Source: Pseudomonas putida
GTDB lineage: Bacteria > Pseudomonadota > Gammaproteobacteria > Pseudomonadales > Pseudomonadaceae
Assembly: GCF_028682175.1 (NCBI RefSeq)
Contig: NZ_JANHKS010000009.1
Coordinates: 94,609 to 158,608, forward strand
Reading direction: 5' to 3'
DNA length: 64,000 bases
Shown here: in pieces, positions 18,971 to 28,400 of the stretch
How the letters are laid out: every line of letters begins with the position of its first letter
Position numbering within the stretch: position 1 is the first letter of the stretch
Notes under the pieces: model-generated
The model's input: only the letters and a program-made list of their open reading frames with translations
Told to the model about the DNA's origin: nothing
Database searches by the model: none
Made by a program: the position numbers and the translations under genes

Positions 18971-20005
18971 ATGCAATACATTCGTTTGGGAAATTCGGGC
19001 CTCGAAGTCTCGCGCCTGTGCCTGGGCACCATGAACATGGGCACCCCTGACTGGAAACCGTGGATCTTCGACGAGAAGAAAAGCGAGCCGATCGTGCGCC
19101 ACGCGCTGGAAAACGGCGTCAACTTCATCGACCTGGCGGACTTCTACTCCGCAGGCGTCGGCGAGGAAGTGGTCGGGCGCATCGTCAAGCGTCTGGCCCG
19201 TCGCGAAGACCTGGTCATCACCACCAAGGTCGGCTACGGCACCCGCGCCGGCAAGAACGCCAGCGGCCATTCGCGCAAGCACATCATGGACAGCATCGAT
19301 GCGTCCCTGAGCCGCCTGGCCATGGATTACGTCGATGTGTTCATGCTGCATTACTTTGACGTGAACACCCCGGTCGAAGAAACCATGAGCGCTATGAACG
19401 ACATCGTGCGTTCCGGCAAAGCGCGCTACATCGGCGTCTCGACCATGCTCACCGGGCAGTTGGCGAAGATTCTCATGGCCTGCGAGCGCAACGGCTGGGT
19501 CAAGCCGATCAACATGCAGTTGCAACTGAACTGCGCCTACCGCGAAGAAGAGCGCGAGATGATTCCGTTCTGCCGCGACCAGGGCCTGGGCGTGTCGGTA
19601 TTCAGCCCGCTCGCGCGTGGCCTGTTGACCGGCGACGTGCAGTCCACCCGCAACCAGACCGACTTCTTCACCCAGCAGATGTACAGCGACGAAGCCTCGT
19701 TCCAGATCGCCCATTCGGTGCAGCGCGTGGCCCAGCGTCGCGGCGTGTCCAACGCGCAGATCGCTCAGGCGTGGGTCGCCAACCATCCGGGTGTCGATTG
19801 CATGCTGGTCGGCGCGGACACCACGCAGCAATTCGACAGCGCCCTGGCTGCGCTGGAAACCAAACTGGATGCCGATGAACTGTACGAGCTGGAGCGCAAC
19901 TACACCCCGTGCGACGTCATCAACGATTACACCGCCGGCAAACGCATCCTGCGCACCGCGCGCCCTGCCACTGAAGTCTTCAGCCTGACTGAGGCCGTAG
20001 CATGA
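18971..20005 (+). CDS. Aldo/keto reductase
   Basis: 344 aa from the ATG at 18971. QYIRLGNSGLEVSRLCLGTM opens the barrel; NFIDLADFYSAG supplies the catalytic Asp/Tyr, TTKVGYG the Lys and VFMLHYFD the His of the AKR tetrad, and VGADTTQQFDSAL is the NADPH-binding end. It probably interconverts an aldehyde or keto-sugar and its alcohol. It begins 10 bp after the Fae-like gene and overlaps the dehydrogenase start by 4 bp. Confidence 0.88.
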   Translation: MQYIRLGNSGLEVSRLCLGTMNMGTPDWKPWIFDEKKSEPIVRHALENGVNFIDLADFYSAGVGEEVVGRIVKRLARREDLVITTKVGYGTRAGKNASGHSRKHIMDSIDASLSRLAMDYVDVFMLHYFDVNTPVEETMSAMNDIVRSGKARYIGVSTMLTGQLAKILMACERNGWVKPINMQLQLNCAYREEEREMIPFCRDQGLGVSVFSPLARGLLTGDVQSTRNQTDFFTQQMYSDEASFQIAHSVQRVAQRRGVSNAQIAQAWVANHPGVDCMLVGADTTQQFDSALAALETKLDADELYELERNYTPCDVINDYTAGKRILRTARPATEVFSLTEAVA

Positions 20006-21435
20006 GCGCGCTGATTCGCAACGGGCACTACATCGACGGTCAATGGACGACCGGCGGCCCAACGTACCCGGTGTCCAACCCGGCGACCGGCGAGCTGATC
20101 GCTCAGGTGCAGAAGGGTGGCGCCGAGGAAACTGATCTTGCCATCGCCGCCGCCGAACGCGCGCTGCCGGCCTGGCGCAAGCTCACGGCCAAGGAACGCA
20201 GCGTGAAGCTCAAGCGTTGGAGCGAGCTGATGCTGAGCAATCAGCGCGAGCTGGCGACCCTGCTCAGCCGCGAACAAGGCAAACCCTTTGCCGAAGCCAT
20301 GGGCGAAGTGGGCTATGCCGCGAGCTTTCTGGAGTGGTTTGGCGAGGAAGCCAAGCGCGCCTACGGCGATGTGATTCCGAGCCACAAACCGGATGCGCGA
20401 ATCGTCGTGACCAAGGAAGCCATCGGCGTGGTCGCGGCCATCACCCCGTGGAACTTCCCGTTGGCGATGGTCACCCGCAAGGTCGGCCCGGCGCTGGCGG
20501 CTGGCTGCACCATGATCCTCAAGCCGTCTGAAGAGACGCCGCTGTCGGCCTTCGCGCTGGCGGTACTGGCCGAGCAGGCAGGCATCCCGGCGGGCGTGTT
20601 CAACGTGGTGTCCGGCGATGCAGTCGCCATCGGCGGTGCGCTGCAAGCCTCGACCGTGGTGCGCAAGCTGTCGTTCACTGGCTCCACCCGCGTCGGCAAA
20701 TTGCTGATGCGCCAGGCCGCCGACACCCTGAAAAAGGTCTCGCTGGAGCTGGGCGGCAATGCGCCGTTCATTGTCTTCGACGATGCCGATCTGGATGCCG
20801 CCGTCAAAGGCGCCATGGCCTCGAAATTCCGCAACACCGGGCAGACCTGCGTTTGCGTGAACCGCTTCTTCATTCAGGACGGCGTGTACGACGCCTTCAC
20901 CCGCAAGCTGGCCGAAGCTGTGGCTTTGATGCGCGTGGGCAATGCCCTGGAAGGCGACACCGAGCAGGGCCCGCTGATCAACGACGCGGCGCTGGGCAAG
21001 GTCGAGCAGCACGTCGGCGATGCGCTGGAGAAGGGCGGCAAGTTGCTGTGCGGCGGCCAGCGTCATGCGCTGGGCGGCACCTTCTTCGAACCGACCGTGA
21101 TCACTGAGGTGAACGATCAGATGCTGATCGCTCAGGAAGAGACCTTCGGCCCGGTGGCAGCGTGCTTCCGCTTCAAGGATGAAGCCGAGGTGCTGCGCCG
21201 TGCCAACGACACGCCGTTCGGCCTGTCGGCGTACTTCTACAGCCGCGACATCGGACGTGTGTGGCGAGTGGCCGAAGGCCTGGAAGCAGGGATGGTGGGC
21301 ATCAACGAAGGGCTTGTTTCCACGGAAGTGGCGCCATTTGGCGGCATCAAGGAGTCGGGCCTGGGGCGCGAAGGATCGCGTTATGGTCTGGAAGACTATA
21401 TGGAAATCAAATACTTGCTGATGGGTGGGCTTTAA
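20002..21435 (+). CDS. NAD(P)-dependent aldehyde dehydrogenase (succinate-semialdehyde-dehydrogenase-like)
   Basis: 477 aa. ITPWNFPLAMVTRK (oxyanion Asn151), LELGGNAPF with general base Glu249, and NTGQTCVC with nucleophile Cys283 are the ALDH signature. Wording is closest to the GabD/SSADH group, but the operon suggests another aldehyde. It overlaps the AKR stop (ATGA). Oxidation of the product of the Fae-like/AKR step to an acid is inferred from context. Confidence 0.9.
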   Translation: MSALIRNGHYIDGQWTTGGPTYPVSNPATGELIAQVQKGGAEETDLAIAAAERALPAWRKLTAKERSVKLKRWSELMLSNQRELATLLSREQGKPFAEAMGEVGYAASFLEWFGEEAKRAYGDVIPSHKPDARIVVTKEAIGVVAAITPWNFPLAMVTRKVGPALAAGCTMILKPSEETPLSAFALAVLAEQAGIPAGVFNVVSGDAVAIGGALQASTVVRKLSFTGSTRVGKLLMRQAADTLKKVSLELGGNAPFIVFDDADLDAAVKGAMASKFRNTGQTCVCVNRFFIQDGVYDAFTRKLAEAVALMRVGNALEGDTEQGPLINDAALGKVEQHVGDALEKGGKLLCGGQRHALGGTFFEPTVITEVNDQMLIAQEETFGPVAACFRFKDEAEVLRRANDTPFGLSAYFYSRDIGRVWRVAEGLEAGMVGINEGLVSTEVAPFGGIKESGLGREGSRYGLEDYMEIKYLLMGGL

Positions 21436-21446
21436 AAGGTAACCCT

Positions 21447-21559
21447 TGATCGTTCCCACGCTTCGCGTGGGAACGCATCCTGCGACGCTCCGCGTCGCGA
21501 CGGTGACAGGGCGCGGAGCGCCCCGATCTGCATTCCCACGCGGAGCGTGGGAACGATCA
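21447..21559. repeat. Long inverted repeat (GATCGTTCCCACGC family)
   Basis: Ends TGATCGTTCCCACGC and GCGTGGGAACGATCA are exact complements 113 bp apart; two inner hairpins (CCCACGC/GCGTGGG and GACGC/GCGTC) lie between. A type of dispersed repeat common in Pseudomonas, inserted inside this operon between the dehydrogenase and transporter. Confidence 0.8.
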
Positions 21560-21621
21560 ACCACTCGCTATGGAAAATTCTGGTTTCGCTTCTCCGTCAA
21601 TAACAATAACTGGAGGCAAAC

Positions 21622-22989
21622 ATGTCTGTTCAACCGGTAAAAATCGATGATCTGCCCATCGGCAAGTTTCACATCAAGATCGCAGGCCTGACGTTCGGTG
21701 CGCACTTCACCGATGGCTACATCCTGGGCCTGATCGGTATCGCATTCACCCTGCTCAGCCCGCAGTTGCACCTGGATGCCTTCTGGCAGGGATTGATCGG
21801 CGCCTCCGCGCTGATAGGACTGTTTCTGGGCAGTCTGTTTTTCGGCTGGATTTCCGACCGGGTCGGGCGGCAGAAAATCTTTCTCGTCAGCTTCGTGCTC
21901 ATCACCCTCGCTTCGGTCATGCAGTTCTACGCCGAAACCGCGATGCAGCTGTTCCTGTGCCGGGTGTTGATCGGCATCGGTTTGGGGGGCGACTTCAGTG
22001 TCGGCCACGCCATGCTCGCCGAGTTCTCGCCGAAGAAACATCGCGGTGTGCTGCTGGGTTCGTTCAGCGTGATCTGGACCTTCGGTTACGTGGCCTCGAC
22101 CTTCGTCGGCACAGCGATGCTGTCTCTGGGCGACGACGCCTGGCGCTGGATGCTGTCGTCTTCGGCCATTCCCGCCGCGCTGATTCTGCTGGCGCGGATC
22201 GGTACCCCGGAATCGCCGCGCTGGCTGATCAACCAGGGCCGGGTTGCCGAGGCTCGTGCCATCGTCAAGAAGCACCTGGGTGACAACGTGGTGCTCGACG
22301 AAGAGCGCTCCAGCGACACCCGCTCCGGCTACGCCATTCTGTTCAGCCGCGAGTACCGTACCCGCACGCTGTTCAACTGCCTGTTCTTCGTCTGCATCGT
22401 GATGCCGTATTTCGCGATCTACACCTTCCTGCCATCGATCCTGCAGAAGATGGGCCTGGCTGAAGGCTTCGGCACCGAACTGATGCTCAACATGCTGCTG
22501 ATCCTTGGTGCGCTGATCGGCATCTGGTGCACGATCAAGTTCACCCGTCGGGGTTTCCTCATCAACTCGTTCATCATCCTGGCCATCGCGCTGTTCCTGC
22601 TGGCGGTGCTGCCCAGCAGCTCGGCGGTGCTGATGGTCGCGGCGTTTGCGCTGTTCACCCTGGTGTTGTCGGCGGTGAGCAACCTCGTGGGCGTGTTCCC
22701 GGCCGAAAGCTTCCCCACCGAGGTGCGCGCCAGCGGCATTGGCCTGGCGACTGCGGTGAGCCGCCTGGGTTCGGCGATCAGCACCTTCCTGTTGCCGATC
22801 AGCGTCGCCGGGATCGGCCTGAGCCCGACCATGGGCGTGCTGGCCGCGATCCTGGCGCTCGGTGCGTTGATATCCTGGGCCTGGGCGCCGGAAACCAAGG
22901 CGCTGACCTTGAGTCAGGCGTGTACGGTGAAGGAAGAAGGAGAGCCGATGGTCGCGCCGGCGGATGCCTCGCTCACCTCGCGAGCGTAA
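21622..22989 (+). CDS. MFS transporter (sugar-porter/metabolite:H+ symporter type)
   Basis: 455 aa, about twelve membrane helices. FFGWISDRVGRQKIF after helix 2 and RVLIGIGLGGDFSVG with PKKHRG after helix 4-5, plus GTPESPRWL in the central loop, are MFS signatures. TGGAGG at 21611-21616 sets the ATG at 21622. It probably imports the substrate degraded by the upstream enzymes. The 187-bp gap contains only the long repeat, so co-transcription is plausible. Confidence 0.88.
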   Translation: MSVQPVKIDDLPIGKFHIKIAGLTFGAHFTDGYILGLIGIAFTLLSPQLHLDAFWQGLIGASALIGLFLGSLFFGWISDRVGRQKIFLVSFVLITLASVMQFYAETAMQLFLCRVLIGIGLGGDFSVGHAMLAEFSPKKHRGVLLGSFSVIWTFGYVASTFVGTAMLSLGDDAWRWMLSSSAIPAALILLARIGTPESPRWLINQGRVAEARAIVKKHLGDNVVLDEERSSDTRSGYAILFSREYRTRTLFNCLFFVCIVMPYFAIYTFLPSILQKMGLAEGFGTELMLNMLLILGALIGIWCTIKFTRRGFLINSFIILAIALFLLAVLPSSSAVLMVAAFALFTLVLSAVSNLVGVFPAESFPTEVRASGIGLATAVSRLGSAISTFLLPISVAGIGLSPTMGVLAAILALGALISWAWAPETKALTLSQACTVKEEGEPMVAPADASLTSRA

Positions 22990-23000
22990 TCGATCCATCC

Positions 23001-23066
23001 GTAGCGGCACGGCTTGCCGGCGGGGGCGATCTTGAGGGCGTCCCCGCCGGCAAGCCGTGCTGCTAC
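23001..23066. repeat. REP palindrome, GTAGCAG family
   Basis: The GTAGCGGCACGGCTTGCCGG arm pairs with the arm ending CTGCTAC, with one changed base in the outer stem. It separates the convergent MFS and LysR genes. Confidence 0.85.
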
Positions 23067-23076
23067 GGGGGCGCGG

Positions 23077-23952
23077 TTATGGGTTACTCACCAGACTCAA
23101 CCACTCGGTAAACAGCTTCACCTTCGACAACCCCTGCTTGTCGTTGGGCACGTCCAGCCAGTAGCCGTAGGGGCCGAGCACTTCCACCGGGGTGATCGGC
23201 AGCAGGCTGCCATTGGCCAGTTCGCGCTCGATCATCTGCCGGTCGATGACGGCCAGCCCGCCCCCTGCCAGGGTGGTATTGATGACCTGATCCAAGGTGC
23301 TGAATTCCAGGCCCTGGGTTGCGTCGACATCGATCCTGCCTACCGCACTCAGCCAATTCTCCCAGACCTTCAACCGCTTGCCTTCGTGCAGGATATGCAG
23401 CAATGGAAAGCGCCGCAGGTCCGGCGGCTCACCGTTGTCGAACAGCTCGGGACTGGCGACGGCGATGTGCCGTTCCATGACCAGCAACTGGCTCTGGCAA
23501 TGGGTATCCGCTTCAAGGCCAAAGCGGATATGGCAATCCACTTCAGCATAACCCTCGTGGCTCGCCTGGTTGGTAACACTCAGGCTGATGTCCGGATAGC
23601 GCTGTACAAAGGTGCGCAACTGGACCGACAGCCAGCGCGTCGCCCAGGTCGGTGGGGCGAGGATCCGCAGGCGCTGGCGCAGGTTCGGCACCCGCACGGC
23701 CTGCAGGGCGCGTTCGATGTGATCGAAGGCCTGTGCCAGGTTCGGTGACAGTGCCGCCCCCGACTCCGTGAGGGAAAGCCCCTGCGGGGTGCGTATGAAC
23801 AGGGTGACGCCCAGGTAGTCCTCTAGCTGTTTGATCTGTCGGCTGATGGCCCCCTGGGTGACGTTCAGCGACAGCGCCGCCTTGCTGAAGCTGCGATGCC
23901 TGGCCACCTCTTCGAAGATGCGCAAGGTGTTCAGCGAGGGTAGTTGACGCAT
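23077..23952 (-). CDS. LysR-family transcriptional regulator (GcvA-like)
   Basis: 291 aa from the ATG at 23952 (GGAG 9 nt upstream); an in-frame start at 23997 is less likely. Residues 5-60 form the LysR winged helix (LNTLRIFEEVARHRSFSKAA, then NVTQGAISRQIKQLEDYLG) in the GcvA/AmpR wording, followed by an effector domain. It converges on the Fae operon from its 3' end and may control it, but no operator was recognised. Confidence 0.88.
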   Translation of the reverse strand: MRQLPSLNTLRIFEEVARHRSFSKAALSLNVTQGAISRQIKQLEDYLGVTLFIRTPQGLSLTESGAALSPNLAQAFDHIERALQAVRVPNLRQRLRILAPPTWATRWLSVQLRTFVQRYPDISLSVTNQASHEGYAEVDCHIRFGLEADTHCQSQLLVMERHIAVASPELFDNGEPPDLRRFPLLHILHEGKRLKVWENWLSAVGRIDVDATQGLEFSTLDQVINTTLAGGGLAVIDRQMIERELANGSLLPITPVEVLGPYGYWLDVPNDKQGLSKVKLFTEWLSLVSNP

Positions 23953-24307
23953 CGGGCAGGGCTCCGGCACCGACCTCTGAGACACCGACACATGCATGTC
24001 GGGAGGGGTGGGCTGTGTTGATTCTTGGCGAATTTTTTGTAGGACGTATCTGACGCTGTGACGCAGGCCGATGCAAGGCCTTGGCGTAGAAAAACCGGAC
24101 CTGCTCGCGGTCGTGAGGGGCTAACCTGTCTGCTGGCTGTCTGAGTGAAGAAATCGTCATGTTTGCCCTGCAGAGCGGGACGAAAATTTCACCACAACTG
24201 TTATATCGTAACGCCCCATAAACTTTGTGTTTCATCCCGTGAATTCACCACGGGCAGCGGGGCAGGAAATGCAATGACTACAGCGTTCAGCAGGTTCTGG
24301 AGTGTCG
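23953..24307. other. Divergent intergenic region, LysR gene versus SPFH/ATPase operon
   Basis: 355 bp holding the promoters of both divergent units. The only clear element I see is the Zur-like box at 24199-24213. Confidence 0.5.
24199..24213 (+). promoter_or_regulatory. Zur-like box upstream of the SPFH/P-ATPase operon
   Basis: TGTTATATCGTAACG matches the gamma-proteobacterial Zur core TGTTATAnTATAACA at 11 of 14 defined positions, with a perfect left half. It lies about 95 bp before the first start codon. Zinc control fits the His-rich proteins encoded downstream. Confidence 0.5.
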
Positions 24308-26284
24308 ATGCGGGTTGATCTGGATGTTGAGGGTGTTGAACCGGCGAGCCTGCCAAGGTTTCAGCGAGCGAGCTTTCAGGCGCGGCGCCTGTCCCGGCTG
24401 ACATACGTGCTGGGTGGCCTTGGCGTGCTGGGGCTGGTGGTGTCGCTGTTCGTCGATCTGTTTTCCCCCAATTCGCTGTGGACGGCAGTGCTCACCAACA
24501 GCGCCGCGAGCCTGTTGGTACTGGCCTCGGCGTTGCAATCGGCCTTGGTGGTAACCCTGTGGCGCGCGCAGGTGCTGGTGCCCGTCGAGGCTGGCAGCGA
24601 GCCCGATGCCGAAGAGGCCGCGGAGCCTGGCTGGTATGACCGCCTGCTTTCGCGCATCGGCGGGGCAGGGGCGTCGATGGCGGGGCAGATCGGCGTGCCG
24701 GTGTTCTGGCTGGCGGGCTGGTCGCTGCTGGCGCTCATCAGTATTTCCATGATCTGGAACCTGAACCTGGTCGGCACCTCCGTGGGGCTTGCCGGCAGTA
24801 TCGTCGCGGGCCTGTTGCTGCTGGTCGCATTCGGCTTGCTGGTGCTCGAGCGCCAGTTCAGCAACGATTCCGAAGCCAGTTGGCCGGAGGCCGAGCAACT
24901 GGCGCAGATTGCGAAGGTGGCAATCGGCACCTTGCTGGTGGCTGCGTTCTGTCTGTTCTTCTCATCGCCGGATCGCGTCTGGCCCGCTCGGTTGGCGGTG
25001 CTGATCGGACTGCTTCCCGGGCTTGTGGCGGTCGAGTTGCTGACCCGTGCGTTGCTTTCGGTCTTCAGCCCGCGCAACGAACGGCTGGAGCCACGGCTGG
25101 TCGCCAGCAGTTTCGTCGCCGGCCTGCTGCGCTGGCCACCGCGTCCGCTGATGGCGCTGCAGAACGAACTGCACAATCGCTTCGGCATCGACCTGCGTCA
25201 GGTCTGGGCCTTTACCTACATGCGCCGGGCCATTTTGCCGGTGCTGGCGGTCATTGTCGCACTGGGCTGGGCGTTGAGCGGCGTGCATGAAATCCCGATG
25301 CAGGGCCGCGGCATCTACGAGCGTTTCGGCAAGCCGGTCGAGGTGATGGGCCCAGGCTTGCACGCCGGTTTGCCGTGGCCGTTCGGTACGGTGCTGGCCG
25401 TCGAGAACGGTGTGGTGCATGAGCTGGCGACCAGCGTCTCGGAAGGCGGCAGTGGCAAAGACGCTGCTGCACAGCCGATGGCCGACCTTGCCGAAGGCCC
25501 GCCGCCGACCACCGCCAACCGCCTGTGGGATGCCACGCACATCAATGACAAATCCCAGGTCATCGCCAGCGGTTCGGGGGACAAACAGAGCTTCCAGATC
25601 GTCAACATGGACGTGCGCTTCGTCTATCGCATCGGCCTGAGCGACGAGGCGGCCATGGCCGCGACCTACAACAGTGCCGACATTCCGAGCCTGATCCGCA
25701 GCACGGCCAGCCGCATCCTGGTTCACGATTTCGCCTCGCGCACCCTCGACGAACTCCTGGGCGAGCAGCGCACGGATCTGGCCAATGACATTGGCAGCGC
25801 AGTGCAGCGCGATCTCAAGAAGCTCGACAGCGGCGTGGAAATCCTCGCCACGGTAGTCGAGTCGATCCATCCACCGGCAGGCGCGGCCAATGCCTATCAC
25901 GCTGTGCAGGCGGCGCAGATCAGCGCCCAATCGCTGATCGCCCGCGAGCGCGGTGCGGCGGAGGACAAGGCCAACCTTGCGCAGTTGCACGCCAGCATTG
26001 CCCACGATCAGGCGGCGGCGAATTCCCGCGAAGTCATGTCCACGGCACAAAGTGCAGACCTGCGGTTTACCGCCGAGCAGCAAGGTTATGCCAAGGCCGG
26101 CCAGGCGTTCTTGCTGGAGCAGTACCTGAGCCAGCTGACACAGGGCATGACCCACGCCAAATTGCTTGTACTGGATCATCGTCTGGGCGGCACCAGCGCG
26201 CCCACCATCGATCTGCGTTCTTTCACTCTCCCGGTCGACCCTGCGGCGTCGTCCAAGTCAGCCGACCAGCCATTGGCTGAATAA
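24308..26284 (+). CDS. Multipass membrane protein with C-terminal SPFH/Band 7 domain (HflK-like)
   Basis: 658 aa. The N-terminal half (to about residue 320) carries six or more hydrophobic segments. The C-terminal half begins with a further anchor and MQGRGIYERFGKPVEVMGPGLHAGLPWPF, the start of an SPFH domain as in HflK, ending in an Ala/Gln-rich coiled coil. The ATG at 24308 follows CTGGAG with a 5-nt gap; the GTG at 24302 would overlap that site. First of three SPFH genes before a metal ATPase. It probably forms a membrane scaffold; the function in metal handling is inferred. Confidence 0.72.
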   Translation: MRVDLDVEGVEPASLPRFQRASFQARRLSRLTYVLGGLGVLGLVVSLFVDLFSPNSLWTAVLTNSAASLLVLASALQSALVVTLWRAQVLVPVEAGSEPDAEEAAEPGWYDRLLSRIGGAGASMAGQIGVPVFWLAGWSLLALISISMIWNLNLVGTSVGLAGSIVAGLLLLVAFGLLVLERQFSNDSEASWPEAEQLAQIAKVAIGTLLVAAFCLFFSSPDRVWPARLAVLIGLLPGLVAVELLTRALLSVFSPRNERLEPRLVASSFVAGLLRWPPRPLMALQNELHNRFGIDLRQVWAFTYMRRAILPVLAVIVALGWALSGVHEIPMQGRGIYERFGKPVEVMGPGLHAGLPWPFGTVLAVENGVVHELATSVSEGGSGKDAAAQPMADLAEGPPPTTANRLWDATHINDKSQVIASGSGDKQSFQIVNMDVRFVYRIGLSDEAAMAATYNSADIPSLIRSTASRILVHDFASRTLDELLGEQRTDLANDIGSAVQRDLKKLDSGVEILATVVESIHPPAGAANAYHAVQAAQISAQSLIARERGAAEDKANLAQLHASIAHDQAAANSREVMSTAQSADLRFTAEQQGYAKAGQAFLLEQYLSQLTQGMTHAKLLVLDHRLGGTSAPTIDLRSFTLPVDPAASSKSADQPLAE

Positions 26285-26295
26285 GGAGTCATCCC

Positions 26296-27336
26296 TTGAG
26301 TCTGTTTCATTCCCACGATCATTCCGGCCACGACCACGGCGGCCATGGCCACCACCACGGTCACCATCATCACCACGGCGACGAGTCCGGGCCTGCGCCG
26401 TTTCCGTGGCGTCGCGCAGGGCTTGCGGCGGTGCTGATTGCCTTTGCGGTGGCGGCTGCAAGCCTGGTGCAGGTGCGATCCGGCGAGGCCACGGTGGTCA
26501 CACGCTTCGGCAACCCTGCGCGGGTGCTGCTCGATCCGGGCCTGAGCTGGCGCTGGCCGGCGCCGTTCGAGGCGGCGATTCCGGTGGACCTGCGCCTGCG
26601 CACCACCTCCAGCGGTTTGCAGGATGTGGGCACCCGCGATGGCCTGCGCATCATCGTCCAGGCCTACGTGGCCTGGCAGGTGCAGGGCGACCCGGACAAC
26701 GTGAAGCGCTTCATGCGCGCGGTGCAGAACCAGCCCGATGAGGCCGCACGGCAGATCCGCACTTTCGTAGGTTCGGCGCTGGAAACCACGGCGGCCAGTT
26801 TCGATCTGTCGAGCCTGGTCAACACCGACGCCAGCCAGGTGCGCATCGGTGACTTCGAAGATCAACTGCGTCAGCAGATCGACAAGCAACTGCTGACCAC
26901 CTACGGCGTGCGCGTCCTGCAGGTGGGTGTTGAACGACTGACACTGCCCTCGGTGACCCTCAACGCCACGGTCGATCGCATGCGCGCCGAGCGGGAAACC
27001 ATCGCCACCGAACGCACCGCCATCGGCAAGCGCGAAGCGGCGCAGATCCGTTCTGCCGCCGAGCGCGACGCCCGTATCGTTGAAGCGGATGCTGCGGTGA
27101 AGGCCGCCGATATCGAGGCGCAGTCCCGCGTGGAGGCTGCGCTGATCTACGGTCGCGCCTATGCCAGCTCGCCGCAGCTCTACAACCTGCTGCGCTCGCT
27201 GGACACTCTGGGCACGGTCGTCGGGCCGACCACCAAGCTGATCCTGCGCACCGATGCCGCACCGTTCCGGGTGCTGGTGGACGGGCCGCCGAGCCTGGAT
27301 GGCAAGCCCGATGGCAAGGCTGGAACGCAGCCATGA
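26296..27336 (+). CDS. His-rich SPFH/HflC-like membrane protein
   Basis: 346 aa, TTG start at 26296 with AAGGAG 7 nt upstream. Residues 5-28 are mostly His, Gly and Asp, a likely metal-binding tail; one membrane anchor follows (about 39-57), then an SPFH domain (EATVVTRFGNPARVLLDPGL) and a helical region with MRAERETIATERTAIGKREA typical of HflC. HflC partners HflK around FtsH; here the His tail and the adjacent P1B-ATPase point to zinc or another metal. It overlaps the next gene by 4 bp. Confidence 0.75.
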   Translation: MSLFHSHDHSGHDHGGHGHHHGHHHHHGDESGPAPFPWRRAGLAAVLIAFAVAAASLVQVRSGEATVVTRFGNPARVLLDPGLSWRWPAPFEAAIPVDLRLRTTSSGLQDVGTRDGLRIIVQAYVAWQVQGDPDNVKRFMRAVQNQPDEAARQIRTFVGSALETTAASFDLSSLVNTDASQVRIGDFEDQLRQQIDKQLLTTYGVRVLQVGVERLTLPSVTLNATVDRMRAERETIATERTAIGKREAAQIRSAAERDARIVEADAAVKAADIEAQSRVEAALIYGRAYASSPQLYNLLRSLDTLGTVVGPTTKLILRTDAAPFRVLVDGPPSLDGKPDGKAGTQP

Positions 27337-28400
27337 GTGAGCAAGACTCGATGCAGGCCGAGCGCGCGCCGGTCAACAGCCCCTGGTTGCAGGCCAGCCG
27401 GTTGGCCTTCCTGGGGCTGTACGCTGTGACGCTGCTGGCCGCGCTGGGGTGGGCGGTGTCCAACGTTCGGCAGATCGACCCGCAGAACCGCGCCGTGGTG
27501 TTCCGTTTCGGTGAGCTGGATCGGGTGCAGAACGCCGGGCTGCTGCTGGCCTGGCCACAACCCTTTGAACAGGTGACGTTGCTGCCTTCGGCGGATCGGG
27601 TGATCGAGCGTCACGTCGAAACCCTGCTGCGATCACCGACTGCGCTGGCCGCTGACAAGGTCACCAGCTTCGCCACGCCCATGAGCGATGCGCTGGCCGG
27701 ATCCGGCTATCTGCTGACTGGGGATGCCGGTGTCGTACAGCTCGATGTCACGGCGTACTACAAGGTCACTGACCCTCGCGAGTTCGTCCTGCAAGGCGAG
27801 CATGTGCTGCCGGCGCTGGATCGGCTGGTCAATCGCAGTGCCGTGAGCCTCACTGCCGCACGGGATCTGGACACCATTCTGGTGGCGCGCCCTGAGTTGA
27901 TCGGCTCCGACAGCCAGTCTGCCGAGCGCCGCGAGCGTCTGCGTGGCGATCTGGTGCAGGGCATCAACAAGCGTCTCGAAGAGCTGACAGCCACCGGCGT
28001 CGGCCTGGGTGTCGAGGTGGTGCGCGTGGACGTGCAATCCAGCCTGCCCGCTGCGGCGGTCAATGCCTTCAACGCGGTGCTGACCGCCAGCCAGCAAGCC
28101 GATCAGGCCGTCGCCAATGCGCGCACCGACGCCGAGAAGCAGAACCAGACCGCTAACCAGCAAGCCGACCGCACGCTGCAAGTCGCCCATGCCCAGGCTT
28201 CCGAGCGGCTGGCCAAGGCGCAGACCGATACCGCGGCGGTGACCGGCCTGGCCCAGTCGATCCAGGACAAGAGCGACCCCGGCCTGCTGCTGCGTCTTTA
28301 TCGCGAGCGGGTGCCGGGCATTCTCAAACAGGCAGGGTCGGTGACCACGGTCGATCCCCATGACGATTCACGCCTGATCATTCAGGGAGCCGACAAATGA
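27333..28400 (+). CDS. SPFH/HflK-like membrane protein
   Basis: 355 aa. One membrane anchor (about 25-45), then QNRAVVFRFGELDRVQNAGL and a long Band 7 domain, followed by an Ala/Gln/Asp-rich coiled coil (residues 240-300) like HflK. Overlaps both neighbours by 4 bp (ATGA). With the two previous genes it makes a three-member SPFH set, one more than the usual hflK-hflC pair, and it is distinct from the hfq-linked hflKC expected elsewhere in a Pseudomonas chromosome. Confidence 0.75.
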   Translation: MSEQDSMQAERAPVNSPWLQASRLAFLGLYAVTLLAALGWAVSNVRQIDPQNRAVVFRFGELDRVQNAGLLLAWPQPFEQVTLLPSADRVIERHVETLLRSPTALAADKVTSFATPMSDALAGSGYLLTGDAGVVQLDVTAYYKVTDPREFVLQGEHVLPALDRLVNRSAVSLTAARDLDTILVARPELIGSDSQSAERRERLRGDLVQGINKRLEELTATGVGLGVEVVRVDVQSSLPAAAVNAFNAVLTASQQADQAVANARTDAEKQNQTANQQADRTLQVAHAQASERLAKAQTDTAAVTGLAQSIQDKSDPGLLLRLYRERVPGILKQAGSVTTVDPHDDSRLIIQGADK

